DNA from: Cepaea nemoralis
Lineage: Eukaryota; Mollusca; Gastropoda; Stylommatophora; Helicidae
Assembly: GCA_014155875.1 (NCBI GenBank)
Contig: JACEFZ010017414.1
Location: 62,001 to 126,000 of the forward strand
Reading direction: 5' to 3'
Length of the DNA stretch: 64,000 nucleotides
Position numbers and translations under genes: made by a program. Below the pieces are notes generated by a model that made no database searches, had not been told where the DNA came from, and worked only from the letters and a program-made list of their open reading frames with translations. Each line of letters starts with the position of its first letter. The stretch's first letter is position 1. Positions 1 to 13,700 of this stretch are shown here, in pieces.

Positions 1-56
1 GCTACCTGAACCACTTCTTACAGAGCGCCATTTAGAGGCTCACAGACAAATATTAG
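1..56 (+). CDS. ARHGAP19: ARHGAP19-like (+) exon fragment, RhoGAP core
   Basis: Encodes [18 protein letters not shown] and ends with one base of a split codon before a GTAAGT donor at 57. It corresponds exactly to the 3' end of the minus-strand exon 51628-51840. The start of the exon is outside the window. Confidence 0.85.
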
Positions 57-3000
57 GTAAGTCAGCAGTCTATAGATAAGCATGGTTGTGGGTTATAAAT
101 GGTTACACATACAATGACTCATAAGAAATATGTACTTTACACACTGTCTTAAGCAAACAAATTAGGTCACTGTCAGGTATTTTTTTATAAGTATTAAAAT
201 TTCATATTGGGACTTTGTAACTGTTAGTGCATATAATTGTTCATAGACAACCGTGAAATAATAACGCATATATTCATAAGCAGGTATTATGCAGTACACA
301 TAAAGACACAGACAAATAAGTATTTGGTAAATCATGTTATGGCTCATAGCCATGTTTGCATAAGATATTCTTACACTTCATGTATGTACAGCAAGCTGAG
401 TTTTGAAAATAAAGCTTTTATTACTATTAGAGGTGAGCAGCTTGTGGTATCTGATCTGTATACATTTGTTTTTCCTCAGCTCTAGGACAGCATACCAGAA
501 CACCAGAAGAAATATCTCGTTATTCTTCTAGAAAGTTGTCAGCACTTCAGTTGCTGATGCTGCTGTTGCCATCTCCTGCACAGAAATTGATCCTGCATTT
601 GGTACAGCTTCTGCAGAGGGTTGCAGAGAGTCCAGAGTCAAAGATGACCTCAGCAACACTAGGCACAATATTTGCTCCAATATTTTTCATTGAGAGAAAA
701 GTTCAGCCAAGAGATCTCTACTGTCAAATCACGACGACTGCTCCAGCCATGAGCTTCATGATTGATAAAGCCCATGAGTTGTTTAAGGTATGTTGCTATT
801 ATTTTTTCTCCTCTTTCACCCTCTTCTTCCCTCTTTCAGTTGAATTATGTCAGGTCTAGCAATGTGGCTCTCGAGAGCAATGGACAGTTTGCCCAAACTT
901 AGCATTCATAATAGTGGGCTACATCTACCCCTGGGTAGGTTTCTCTTCTCTTCCCGTTCTGTCTTTCCTTTCTCTCCTCCTTCTGCTCCACTTTCCTCCT
1001 CCCCTCTCTCACTTCCATTTAATTGTAGGTATTTATCTTAAAATATTTTTTACTGTTAAAATCATCTGCTAGACCAAATTGTCCATTTGCAGTACAGGAT
1101 CACATGGAAACCACTGTCATTTTTAAACACATATACATTATTGTCACACCAAAGATTAATTCTGGCACCTAGCTGTTTTTTTATTTATTTTTATTTTTTC
1201 ATTTATGCCAAACAAGTTATTCATCATCATTTTCATTTTCTTTGTGTATTTTGTGGGCATTTGGTTTTCAATATTAGAATACTGTTTTGAATTGATATGG
1301 TTATGTTTAAAGACGCACATTTTGATGTTTATATTCACATTTTTCAGCCACCCAAAGAGTTGGTCAGGGATTTAGCTAACTTTTGGAATTCAATGGGACA
1401 AGCATCTCTTCACTCAGATAAGCCACAGTCTAACCAGATGCAGGTGAGATGGTACATTTAATTTGAATCATTTCACTTGGTAATCAAAATGGAGGAGTGT
1501 TCGTATAGTAGATAGAGCATGCTGTAAGTTAGGTGTGTTATTGATTAGTGCTCTTGCTTATACATATAGTTCTCAAGGCTTTATTCTCTACTAGTAGAAG
1601 GGTTGGACTATCTTTTCCTACCAGTAAGACTCGGGGGTTAACTTAACCTCGAAAAATTGGTGCCCCATTGGCCATTTGGCCTAGTAACTCTTACACCCCC
1701 AGCAGCAGTATCTCGTATCACACTACCTTTACCTTTCAATTTTATTACTTAGTCATTTTATTGTACCATTACATTTATGTATTTAAGCCAAGAAGAAACA
1801 CCCCAAAAAAAAAACAACCCCCCCCCCCCCCCCCCCCCCCCCCCTTCCCCCTTCCAAAAGAAACAGACATTTTACAAAATCTAAAGTAAAAGTGGATCGT
1901 AAACAGTAATAGCAACTTGAGATAAATCAACTGATTTATTTAGAAGAAGCAATACTTAAGGGCAAAGTTCCTGGAACATGAAGCAGAGGAGGCCGGCAAG
2001 CATGGTGGTGAACACAGAACATTGAGAACTTCTCTAGTGGACTGTTTATATATCTCTATATATGTATATATATATCCCTTCCCTTAAAATATATTTAGTA
2101 TAGTATCTTTGTGGTTCCTATGAAAGGATGAATCATTGCAAACTTGTGTAGATGTGTGAAAAGTGTTAATAAATGAAAGATTAACCTGCATTTGTTTTTT
2201 TTGTTTTTTTTTTTTAATTTGAGCTATGTGCCATACAATACAGCAAATGCCACCAGTTACGCAAACAGAGCGTAATACATATAAGGAGTATATAATAATA
2301 TATGTTTGCATGCAAAACATTGGAGTTTAATCTGTAGAATGAAAATGCATATTATTCTTTCTTTGCTGTAATGTCTCCAGAAATCACCAAGCAGCCAGAC
2401 ACTGTACACAAACGTGTGCTATGCTGACCGTGAACTTTCAAAATGTGTGGATGTTACCAGCAACACTCAGGCAGAACTGGCAAACCTGCTGGCACATGTG
2501 CAGACACTGCCTAACAGCCCTCATTGTGTCAAGCTGAAGAAGCAGATCATGAAATCTGTGGACACACCCGAGTTCTGTGGTGGGTTACGCAGACGCAGCA
2601 GGTCCATTGGTGCTTCCATTAAGGTGAGTTTAAGTGTATTGTCTTTTAGTCATATGTTAGTGGGTTTTGTGTGTGTTTGTAAGTCATTGAATATTTTTGT
2701 TGCCATCTAGCTTTGACGTAAGCTTGATATAATGACAGCCATTATTTGTTGTTGCATTTATTTTCAATGTCCTGGTTATTAATATGCACTACTAATATTT
2801 GTGCTTCGCTGCCAAAATTTTATTTTTTCATTCGCTCAATTTGAATTCAAGCATAGTTTATACACATGTGCTACTACTTTAGTGCACTGGACTGATTGTT
2901 GAGTGCGAATTAGCATCCCCTATTACCGGTGTCCCTCGACATTGGGCGAACCCATGCCAACTTCTGAGGTACTTGTAATTTACATCCCCAAGTCAAGGAC

Positions 3001-6000
3001 AAGAAGTCTACATTTATTCCAACGGGCCAGTTTTGGGGTTGAACCCGCTACCTCGACATCAGCACACCAGAAAGTTTAGGGGCAAGTTGCTCTTATCCAT
3101 TCGGCCATACTAACCTCCTGCCAAAACATCTCCAGCACACTTTTGGGACCTCATTTGCTGTCTCTCTTCAGTCTCTGACATGGGATGAAACCTGGTGCAA
3201 TGAAGTTACTCTCTTTCTCACCTTTAATCTTTAGTCGCTACTCTCTTGGCCAGACTTTCCCGGACCACCACTTGGAGATTGGCTAGCATCTTGAGCATGT
3301 TAGGCTTGCTAACCCTGACTCAACAGTCCAAGCTGCGAGTCTCTGAATGCAATCTTTTCTTTTGATGACTTAAGTATTCTGCGGTGTGATTTTGGTAATG
3401 TGTTTTCTTTGTTTGACTTTGTCATGATCGAAATACATTTTATAAAACTTAATTAACGATAACTTAATCTGAGTTTGTCATTAGTCTCACAAATCATGAA
3501 TGAACTCCAGAAGATGGTCTTCAGTATTTTTCTCAATAGATAAACAATGACTTTATATACTTTCAATAAGTAAAATAAAATTAGATTCTTTTCTTCTTCA
3601 GCTTTCCGAGCCATTGAGGTTCTTTGCTGCAAATACAATCCGTCTCCATTCGTCTCTCTGGTGGACCTTCTCTTGCCAGTCGTTGATTCCAAGTGCTTGT
3701 AGGTCTGTACATGTATTATCTCTCCACCGTCTTCTTGGTCTACCTCGGGGTCTACGGTCATTTATTTCCTGAGTGTAAGCGAGTTTTGTTTCCCTATTAT
3801 CTTCCATTCTTTCTATATGCCCCAACCATTGTAGTCTATTAGCCTTCATGATACCAGTGATTAGCGGGGACTTAAACAGATCATAAATGTCTTTGTTACT
3901 TCTTCTTTTCCACTCTCCACTTTGTGTATCCCTAATGGGTCCAAAGATGCGTCTTAAAATTTTTTTCTCAAAGGTTTGTAACAAGGCTTCGTCTCCTTTC
4001 GTTGTACTCCAGGTTTCAGAGCCATACAGCACAACTGGTCTGATCAGTGTTTTGTATATTGTGATTTTGGTGTTACGAGATAGCGCCTTTGATTTTAGTA
4101 GATGTTGTAGTGCATAGTATATCTTATTTCCAGAGTTGATTCTAGTTTGTATTTCTTCCCTTATGATGTTGGAGCAGTTGAAGATTGTACCCAGGTATTT
4201 GTATGTTTCCGTTCTTTTAATGGTCATATTATCTATTTGTATGTGGCCAGAGTTTTTAGCCATTCCGTCTCTTGAAATTACCATATATTCTGTCTTATCT
4301 TGGTTGATAACCAGCCCCATCTGTTGGGCTTTTTCCTTTAAGTGAGTCAATATTTCCAATGTCTTTTGTTCACTTTGCCCTATAATATCTATATCATCTG
4401 CATAACCAAGCAGCTTGGATGTTCCTCCAATATCACATTCCTCCTTTATCTTCCTTACAACTTTCTCTAGAGCCAGATTGAAGAGTAGCGGCGATAGTGC
4501 ATCACCCTGTTTCAAGCCAGATGTTATTTGGAAGGGGTCTGATTTCCTGCCTTTATATGTTACTATATTATAAGTATCTTCCATGCATAGTCTGGTCATG
4601 TTGATTAACTTCCTTGGTATTCCAAATTCCTGCATAGCATTCCATAGACTATTCCTATGGACACTATCATAAGCCTTTTTAAAATCCACAAAAATGTTAT
4701 GGAGATCTCTTTTATATTCCCAATGTTTCTCGGCTATTTGTCGTAAGATAAATATCTGATCTATTGTTGATCTGTTTTGTCTAAAACCCGCCTGGTAGTC
4801 ACCTAATATGTCTTCTGAATATGGTTTTAGTCTATTTGGTAATACTGCGGATAGTATCTTATAGCTTGTGGACAGCAGTGATATTCCTCTATAATTTCCA
4901 CATTGGAACTTGTCTCCTTTCTTAAAGATAGGTATCAATAATGACTCTTTCCAGTCATGGGTAATTCTTCTGTCCTCCAGTTTTTTATTATTAGTTCGTA
5001 TAGCTTTAGATGTAATGCATGGCCACCTGCCTTTATAAATTCAGCAGCAATTCCATCAGTCCCAGTTGCCTTATTGTTTTTAAGTCGTGTGATTACATAT
5101 AGGATTTCTTCAAATGTAGGTTCTTCAATTTGTGGTTCGCATGTTAGAACCTCTTCCTGTGGGAAAATGTTACTTGGAGCTTCACAATTTAGTAATTCAA
5201 TAAAATATTCTTTCCATGTGTTGCACATTTCCTCATTGGTATTTATCATATTCCCATTTTTGTCTTTTAAACCATATGTGTTTTGTTGGTGCCCTCGTTT
5301 CATTGACTTCAGTCTTTAAAAAATTTTCTGGATTCATTTTTCTGGTGATTAGTTTCCATATCTTTGATTATATTACTCATATATTCTCGCTTCTGCTGTC
5401 TGACTATTTTTGTAGCCTCTTTACATTCATTTCTATAATGCTCTTCCTTTTGGATGTTATTGATGTCATTTAACCATACATGTCTGGCATTCTTCTTCCT
5501 AATGACTGCTTCTTCACATTTTTGATTGAACCATCTGTTCTTTCTATGCGTGGTTAACACACCGAGACATTCTTCTGCGGTAGATTGAATTGTATTCTTG
5601 ATGTTCAACCAAGTTTGGTCAACGCTTTCCTCCGAAGGGTTTTGCAGAGTTTCAAGTTTACATTTTATTTCATCTGTAAATTTCTCTTTGACTGTAATGT
5701 CTTGTAGTTTTTCTCTGTTATATGTTGGGTGTAATCTTTGTAATTTAGTATAGAAAGCTCTCTTAAGTTTTATTTTAAATTTTGCTCCAACGAGGAAGTG
5801 GTCACTGTGGCACTCAGCTCCTCTATAACTTCTGACTTGCTGTATGTTTGATGCATTTCTGTTGTTAATTAAAATGTGATCTATTTGATTATAGGTTCTC
5901 TTGTCACATGATTTCCAAGTTTGTTTGTGTATATCCTTTCTTTGTAGTCTGGTACTGCTAATCTGCAGTCCTTTGGCTTCTGCCAGGTTGATGACTCTCC

Positions 6001-7705
6001 ATCCATTATCATTTGAAGTTGTATGTAGGCTTTCCATACCGGCCACTTTTTTATTAGTTTGCTCTCTACCTATTTTTGCATTGAAGTCTCCCAGCACAAT
6101 CAGGATGTCCTGTTTGGGGGTTTCTTCTATGACATCTTCCAGATCATTATAAAAGTCTTCTTTAATATCATCTTCTTTCTCTTCAGTAGGTGCATGTACA
6201 TTAATCATCGTTATATTTTTCCATTTACCTTTTATTCGTAATTTACTAATCCTGTCATTAAAAGCTTTAAAGTTTAAAACGTTCCCCCATAACTCTTTTT
6301 TGATGACAAATCCTGTTCCTAATTCATGTTTATTTTGGGTGTTTCCTCCATATATTATAATCATTCCATTTTGCTCTAAAGTACCCTCTCCTGGCCACCT
6401 TATTTCTTGAATTGCTGTTATATCCATTTGATATTCAACCAGCTCCCGGGTTAGTTCTTCGGCCGCTCCAGCTCGATATAGTGTCCGTACATTCCATGTT
6501 CCAAATCTCAAAAGTCCTTTAACGTTCCAAGGTCGTTGTCCAGATAAGTCAGTCCGATATCGAGGCTCATGTATTTGTTTCGTAACAAAGAAAGGTTTTT
6601 ACAAAGGTGGGGATGTTAACCCCACGCTTCAACCCCCAACCTGGAGGACCAGGGTGTTTCTCTTTGTCTGTTCTCTACCCTTTGACCTGTCCGGCTTGGG
6701 AGGCCCTGCTGGTAGCTACGCTACCGCCGGCATAGCTCTCAGGGTCATTGAGAAACTCAAGCTCCCCCACCACGACAAGGTGGAAACACCATCGGGGGAG
6801 AAAATAAAATTAGATTATTAACATTAATTAGAAAGTTGCTATAACTGTTATGGTAACGGCGATTAGAAATATGTGTTGTCATAATTGTCTTGTAACATTA
6901 ATCTTTAAGCTGTCATGTTATTACAACTATCCTGGTAACATTAATTAGACAGCTGTAATATTATTGATATAACTGTCACAGTTACATTGATTTAGGTATT
7001 GGTAGTTCTGGTGTTCTGCCCTCTGTAGTTGCATGATTTTAATTTGATCAGTAGGGGCTCACACCACCACCACACACATACACACCTCCATCAAGGAAAA
7101 TAGATACCGGAATTTCCATGGAAAGAACAGCCAGTTGGAATGAGAATGAGTTTTAACTGTATCCAAGTCAACACATAGTGTTGTGTATTAAGCCTCTTCG
7201 TCAATATAATGTACTCATTATTATTAAGTTATTTCTTCCCTTGAGCATCTGGGATTAAAATAGTGAAAGGTTTTCAAATATTAAAAACTGAGGCAGCACC
7301 TTTGCTAAATAAACAACCGAAATTGTTTCATTAAGTAGATTTATAGTTGAAAGCACATATATAACTAAAATTGTACTTTCATTAATTATAAATCAGTGTA
7401 TGTGTATGGCTATGTAAACATGACATTTGTTATGTGGCACATATTGAGCATGAAAATAATTTGTTGGTTTGTCACAGAAGAGGCTACCAGCCCTGGGGCG
7501 CTTAATGAACAGGCAAACAGAGGTGCCCGGATCCAGTGCATCATCTGGTTCAGATTCCAAAGTGAGTGCACTCATGTGTTACAAGATTAGCCTTTTGTTT
7601 CTTGTATCATTTTCTCTAGTTTTTTATGTGATAAATTGAATACTCACGTGTGTGTTAATTTTTCCAGTCCTTTTTATCTATCTTTCTCTCTTTGTCTCTC
7701 TCTCT

Positions 7706-7748
<43 letters not shown>

Positions 7749-10700
7749 CCTCTCTCCCTCCCTCTCTCCCTCCCTCCTTCCCCCTACCAGCTATGCATGC
7801 CTATTTATGGTATGCACGGAACACCTGATTGAACTTACCAATGCTATATCATGTCATTGGCCTCACTGACATAAAAGAGGAGGAGCCTAATTGTTTCATC
7901 AATTTTGTTATTTTGATCCCTTAATTAAATTCATTTGTCAGATTCTCAGTCTCTGTCAGTTTCCTAAATCTCACTATCATTATCAGTCAAGCAGGTCTGC
8001 CATCTACCACTGATGCGCAGGGTTTCCTCCCATACAGTTCCTCACAGGCTCTTCCGATATTCCCAGCTACTTCATCTGTGTCGTATCTTTCAAGATTGTA
8101 TCGACTTCCTGAAGAGGAGATGGCATACCCACATCACATTTTATCTACAGCTTTTTATTGTGTAACGCCGGTGTTGAGACAGGCGTCTTTCGTCATAAAA
8201 ACGTGACGTCCTAATAATAAACCTAAGTGTCCACACATTTCATTCACATGCCCACACATTTCATCCACATGCCCACACATTTCATCCACATGACCACACA
8301 TTTCATACACGTGCCTACACATTTCATACACGTGCCTACACATTTCATCCACATGACCACACATTTCATCCACATGTCCACACATTTCATCCACATGCCC
8401 TGGCCATGAAGCATATCCTTGTCCGTCTCTGGTCAATTCTGGAATCGGACCCATCCACTCATGCGGCATTTATTAGCGGCCTATGGTAATCTCCTGCTGC
8501 AACAATCTTTTCAGTCTTTTCTTTTCCAAAGTTTTGTCATTACTTTTTTTCGGTCACCTCCCTACAGCCACTCCATCTTTGGGCACATGTATATGTCACT
8601 GGAAAATGTTCATGGCGTGCTCACAGTGTTGTTCAGACACAGGTGATCACATTCCCCATAGGCACTTTTCACTTCAAATACTTATTTACATGCACATCCC
8701 GCAATCTGTTATTTGCCAAAAGGTTTAACATAAACTATATTCAACAGATTGGCAAACCCTCTGTTAACTTTGCTGACTCCTCACAATATATTCATATCTG
8801 TACATTTTCAGCTTCACATTTTTTCATATGGCACCTTAACTCGAGCACTCCTGCCTTTTCAAGTAAAGGACACTTTTCATGCTTTGAGGCATATCTTGTA
8901 TATTGTGCTAGCCTCATATTTTTATAGACTAGTTGGCATTTGAGGGCTGACGTGGTCAATATCACAAGCACATTTATGTCCCAAAATATTTCCTGGTATC
9001 TATTTTAGACTGAGTCAACCTCAGAGCCCGAGTCAATTTAAAAAATCCACCTTGACACAAGTTTGAACCCATAACGATTGAGCTGGAAGGCAAGCACCCT
9101 AGCTACCACTTCCTATAGTGGATATAAATATCTTTGCTAAGCATCATTTTGCAGCTTACCTTCTTTATATATCATGGGCTGCCTTTGCAGGATCATTCCC
9201 ATTTGCATGTATAGTTTGTCAGTAGGTTTTTTTTTCCTACTTGTTTCAAAGCATGTATAAGAAATATTGAGAACTTTTAGTGTTAATAATTTAACGGAGT
9301 AGGTACGCATGGCCGAATGAAGAACACATGTTCTTAAACATCTGACGTGCTGATGCTGAGGTAAGTGGTTCAACCCCTACACCGGACAGCTGGACTAAAA
9401 TGTTACCTGTCATCCTTGACTTGGGGACGTTAATTACAAGTACCTGAGTGGGTTCGCCTGATGGCGAGAGACACTGTTAATAGGGAGCGCTAACCCACAC
9501 ACAAAATTCAGTCCATCACTACTATAAATAGTGTGTATGGACTACGCTTGAGTTCAAAGTGCCATTCTCTCCCCCCCCCCCCCCCCCCCCCCCCAAAAGT
9601 TAACAGATTTGTAAATATGCTAATACAGTGAGATGGAAAGTGAGGAAATGGCATTTTTAATTACTTAATTTCTTTACAAGATCTATAGATAGGAGGACAC
9701 AGAAAGGATGGAAGACAATGTAATTTAAATTATTTTGTTGACGTCAGGAATTTTAATTTAAGTTTTATCTTTTCAGACTGCAACATCAGCCAGGACTCGC
9801 CTGCTTGAATGTCCGTCACATACAACTGGAGCAAGACGTTCCTTACGAATACCGAAGCCAGGTCATAAGCGCCATTATTTCTCGGAGAATTGTCCCACGA
9901 CTGTTTCTTCCAGCAGTAGCAACACCCCAGTTAAACAGAAGTGCCAAGAATCTGCAACCTGTAGCATCACACTGACTGTCACTGTTAATCAGAAACATTC
10001 ACATAATGAGGCTGGTTGTGAAACACTGCTTACTCTCAACAGACATTCTGCTAACAGACTTTCCGCTAATGTTGTTTCAGACTTGATTGACAACAGAAGT
10101 CCTATAGTTTCTGTCTCAAATCTAGAAAACATAGAAGATTCAGCTGATTGTGATATTGAAAGCATAGAAAACCCAGATCTAGCTGCTTGGGATATAGAAG
10201 GTACAGAAAACCTAGATGATTCAGCCATTTGTGATGTTGAAAGCATGGACAGCCTAGATGATTCAGCCATTTGTGATATTGAAAACAATCCAACTTGTCA
10301 GATCTCACAGTTAGGTCCTGTCCATTCTAGGACACCTTTGTTAACAGCCAAATCCGAAGTCTCAGGTGTTCATTTAGATAGACCGGTCTGTTTTCAGTCA
10401 GAAACTAGAATTGACTATCTCCCACATGTGGACGTCCAGCAGATTACTTTGTCAGTGACAACCAGCAGAGATTCGACACCTGTCACCAACATTTGCCGGC
10501 AGTCATCTAGGAAACAAGGGGTAAGAATATTTTTGAGAATTCATTTGACAAATTTTGGCTTTTTCTGCCACAGTGATAATATATTTTGAGAAATTCATTG
10601 TAATGTAATGGATAGTACACTGGCTTGCCAACACTGGTCTGGGGTTTTTCAACATGTCACTCTGTGGTCAGATAAACCTCATATCATGAGAGCTAGAACT

Positions 10701-13700
10701 TTCTGGAAGTGGCATTGCAGATGTTTGCATTTTTATTTGTTCTTTATTGTTATTGAGACTTCTCTATATTCTTATTAATACCCCAGATAATTATTACACA
10801 TACTTTGTCTTTGTTGTTAACAATATAGCTCTTTATTGTTAGATACCTCAGTTTCATTCACTTGATAATTCTGCATACTGTTGCCAGTTTTTGTTTTGTA
10901 ACCAAGACCTTTTCTAGATCATAAGAGTAACCATATTGCTAGTAAGTGTGCCAGCAAGGTGAAAATATTGGCCAACTCACCTCATAATGCTGTAATATTT
11001 CTTAAATCTACAGCTTGAGATTACTGTTTTTTTTATAATGTTCCAGTTTTGTAATATTGTTCTTAGGGACATCATTTGAAGGTAGTAAGTTATTTTAATA
11101 TAATTCTAACTTAATATTGTGTAGAGGATATTATTCCAAACATTAGTATTGTAAAATGAAAAGTGAAAATATGAATGGACAAATAATTGGTATTTTCACT
11201 ATATTTATACAATTATTGCATAGTATGAGACGAGGTTAAGAGTGAGCTCTCTTTAAATGCTACCATGAAATGCACATTCTTCATTCTTGACAACACAAAT
11301 TCACCTCCTGGTATTTTTGTATTGCTTTCAAGAATTCCGGCCATGTGGTGAAGGGATTACAAATGCAGTTCGTAATCCCGCTTACCACGTTCAAAATACA
11401 ACTGTGGGTGATTTGGAAGCAAACCCGCCTTGCATTGGTTTCTACACAATGATATGAGTGCCAGTCCTTAGAAAGCAATGGCAAACTACTGAATGTAAAC
11501 AGACAAATATTACTGGAGTTTACTGCTGCATCCTGTAAAATATAGCAACCAACTTAACTTCACAGAATGAGAGAAACAAAACTAAACAGTTCTAAATAGA
11601 TGCACCCTTTAGTTGTGAAGAACAGTTTATCTCAGAAAACATTCTTATTCTTCTGCTGCTGCTTTTTATTCTGCGTCTTGTTTTATGTTCTAGTAATATG
11701 TGCAAAAGGTCTTGTTTTCTTAGTGTTTTGCTGCATTTGAGAACTTACAGAAACTTCCAAATAGTTGTGTTAATGTGTCTCTCTATGGATCATTGTTCAG
11801 TCTGCATTTTTTAAAAAGAAAACAGAGTTAAAACAGGTTCCAATGGCCCCTCTCTATCCAGCCCACCAGGTTCAGACCTGGAGCTCCCTATATTGATATA
11901 ATCACGTCTAGGTGGGCTATGTCGTTGGTGGTAGATGTTGACATGACCCAGTTTATTGGGCTGGGCCATCGCTATATCACAGCCTGTTCAACTTGACCCG
12001 TGTACTTTGGCACTGTGTCCTTATTCTGGTGCGTTCCTCTATTATGATATCAATCAGGACCCAGACAGTTAGTTGCATTAGGACATGCCTCCCCACATTG
12101 TCCAGATTGGTTCATAGTTGGTCCTTGAGTTGGTATAATTGGACTAAGCCACCCAATGATATTGTAAGTTAACACCATGACACTTCTACGAACTCCAATC
12201 ACAACAGAAGAGCAGTGTAGTTCATTTATATAATTTCACCTTTGTGCATTTAACAAGTTCACATCATCACGAAGTATACTGCTTAAAATGCTCAGTATTC
12301 TCTCTTGCATTAAAGCAAATACAATTAAACTCAAACTACAGATGGCTGCAGGGTGAATACTGCCATGGCCATTATTATCTTCTGACCGGTCCACCTCGGT
12401 CGAATGCTGAATGACGATTAGAAGAAACTCTCGTCTTTTCAGCTGAGATCCACTTGCTTTTTCCCTGTGAAGCGTGATTTTATGAACTGAGTCTTCTTTC
12501 ACGCCAAGATGCATGGAGCTCAGCACTCTGCAATCAACACCCTTAAACTTGGACTGAGTCGCTGCGGAAGTCTGTTGTCCATAAAGTCACCTTCATCTTC
12601 ATCCCGGGACATGCGGGAGTTGAGGGAAATGAACGAGCTGACAAACTGGCTGGCTCTGCACCCCCTGTAGATGGCCAGCCCATGGATCGTGCCGATGTTA
12701 TTAACGTCCTCAAAGATATGGCGAGAACAGAGGACTTTGACGTCAGTGATTCTACATCGCTGTCCAGGATGAAAGACCTGGGAGTAAGAATCGGCACAGC
12801 CAGACGCGAGAGGTACATCGGGAAAACAAAGCGCCTCGTCAACCAACACAGAACTGGCACTATTAGCCACCGGACGCTGATACATATGCTGGGGGGAGGA
12901 TCTGAGCACCTATGGACATGTCCGGAGTGCAATGAAGATACCCCAACTGATAACTGAACTGATAACTGACCCTTAAACTGCATCCTGGCATTAGTCCACA
13001 GTCTTTAGGGACCTTTTCTGCTGTCTGTTAATGCCTGCTCACATATGCACAGGGCCAACCAGTCTGGGACTATTCACTCTGCTGTCTTGTGATATGGAAC
13101 TGGATTACAAATTTTGATCTATCAGAATGATTATAGCCCATTTGGGTGTTGATTTGTCTAATAAACTAACTTTGATAAGGGTCTTCTTTTTGTGAAAGCT
13201 GATTGCTATTTGGTCTCGATGTGCATTCCTCCCTTTCCTGACATATCTTTCAATTCTCAGTACGTCATAGTGAAAAGGTATCCACTGTTTCAATATAATT
13301 TTGTTAGCGTTGATTTAACTCTGGTTCTTTTTAATTGTGGCATTTTCTCTTTTGAGTACTTGCAGAATTACCATTGCATCAGTATGAAATATAGCCTGCT
13401 GGCCATGATTTTTTAAATTTATCACTTCTTTTGTTTATCACAGTAGTTTGAGCAGAATATTCCTGTTCATAGGTAAGTGTATTTTCTGTGTGGACCATAA
13501 AAACCTGCACCTTAGTCTTTCACTACTCTGGTTGATCTATCTTTATATATTTGGAATCATGCTTATCTATTATAAAATTGTTAATAATTCTGCTGCTGCT
13601 TTATTGGGTATTTCACTCTCTCACGAAGCTGCTGGTTGTTATGGTGGTTTTAATGCTTGATTTTTCTCTTCCTTTTGGGATTTGAAGGAATGTTGGCATC

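Larger units (their letters stand above)
3588..6800 (-). mobile_element. RTE-type non-LTR retrotransposon, full length, with two frameshifts
   Basis: The 3213-bp element is flanked by perfect 16-bp direct repeats, AAAATAAAATTAGATT at 3572-3587 and 6801-6816. One polyprotein is encoded. The apurinic endonuclease part (6511-5309) has FGTWNVRTL, AIQEIRW, LGDFNAKIG, QIDHILI and SDHFLV. The reverse transcriptase (5303-3598) has DYQAGFRQNRST, FVDFKKAYDSVH, GLKQGDALSPLLFN and the catalytic YADD. Single-base shifts near 5306 and near 4937 break the frame; otherwise no stops. Length, single ORF and short GAA-rich tail fit the RTE clade. It sits in an intron of the plus ARHGAP19-like gene, in antisense. 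Confidence 0.9.

Noticed and set aside
536..859. Single-exon gene at this position
   Set aside because: The open frame reads through the donor at 788. The paralogue and phase show that it is an internal exon, 480-787.
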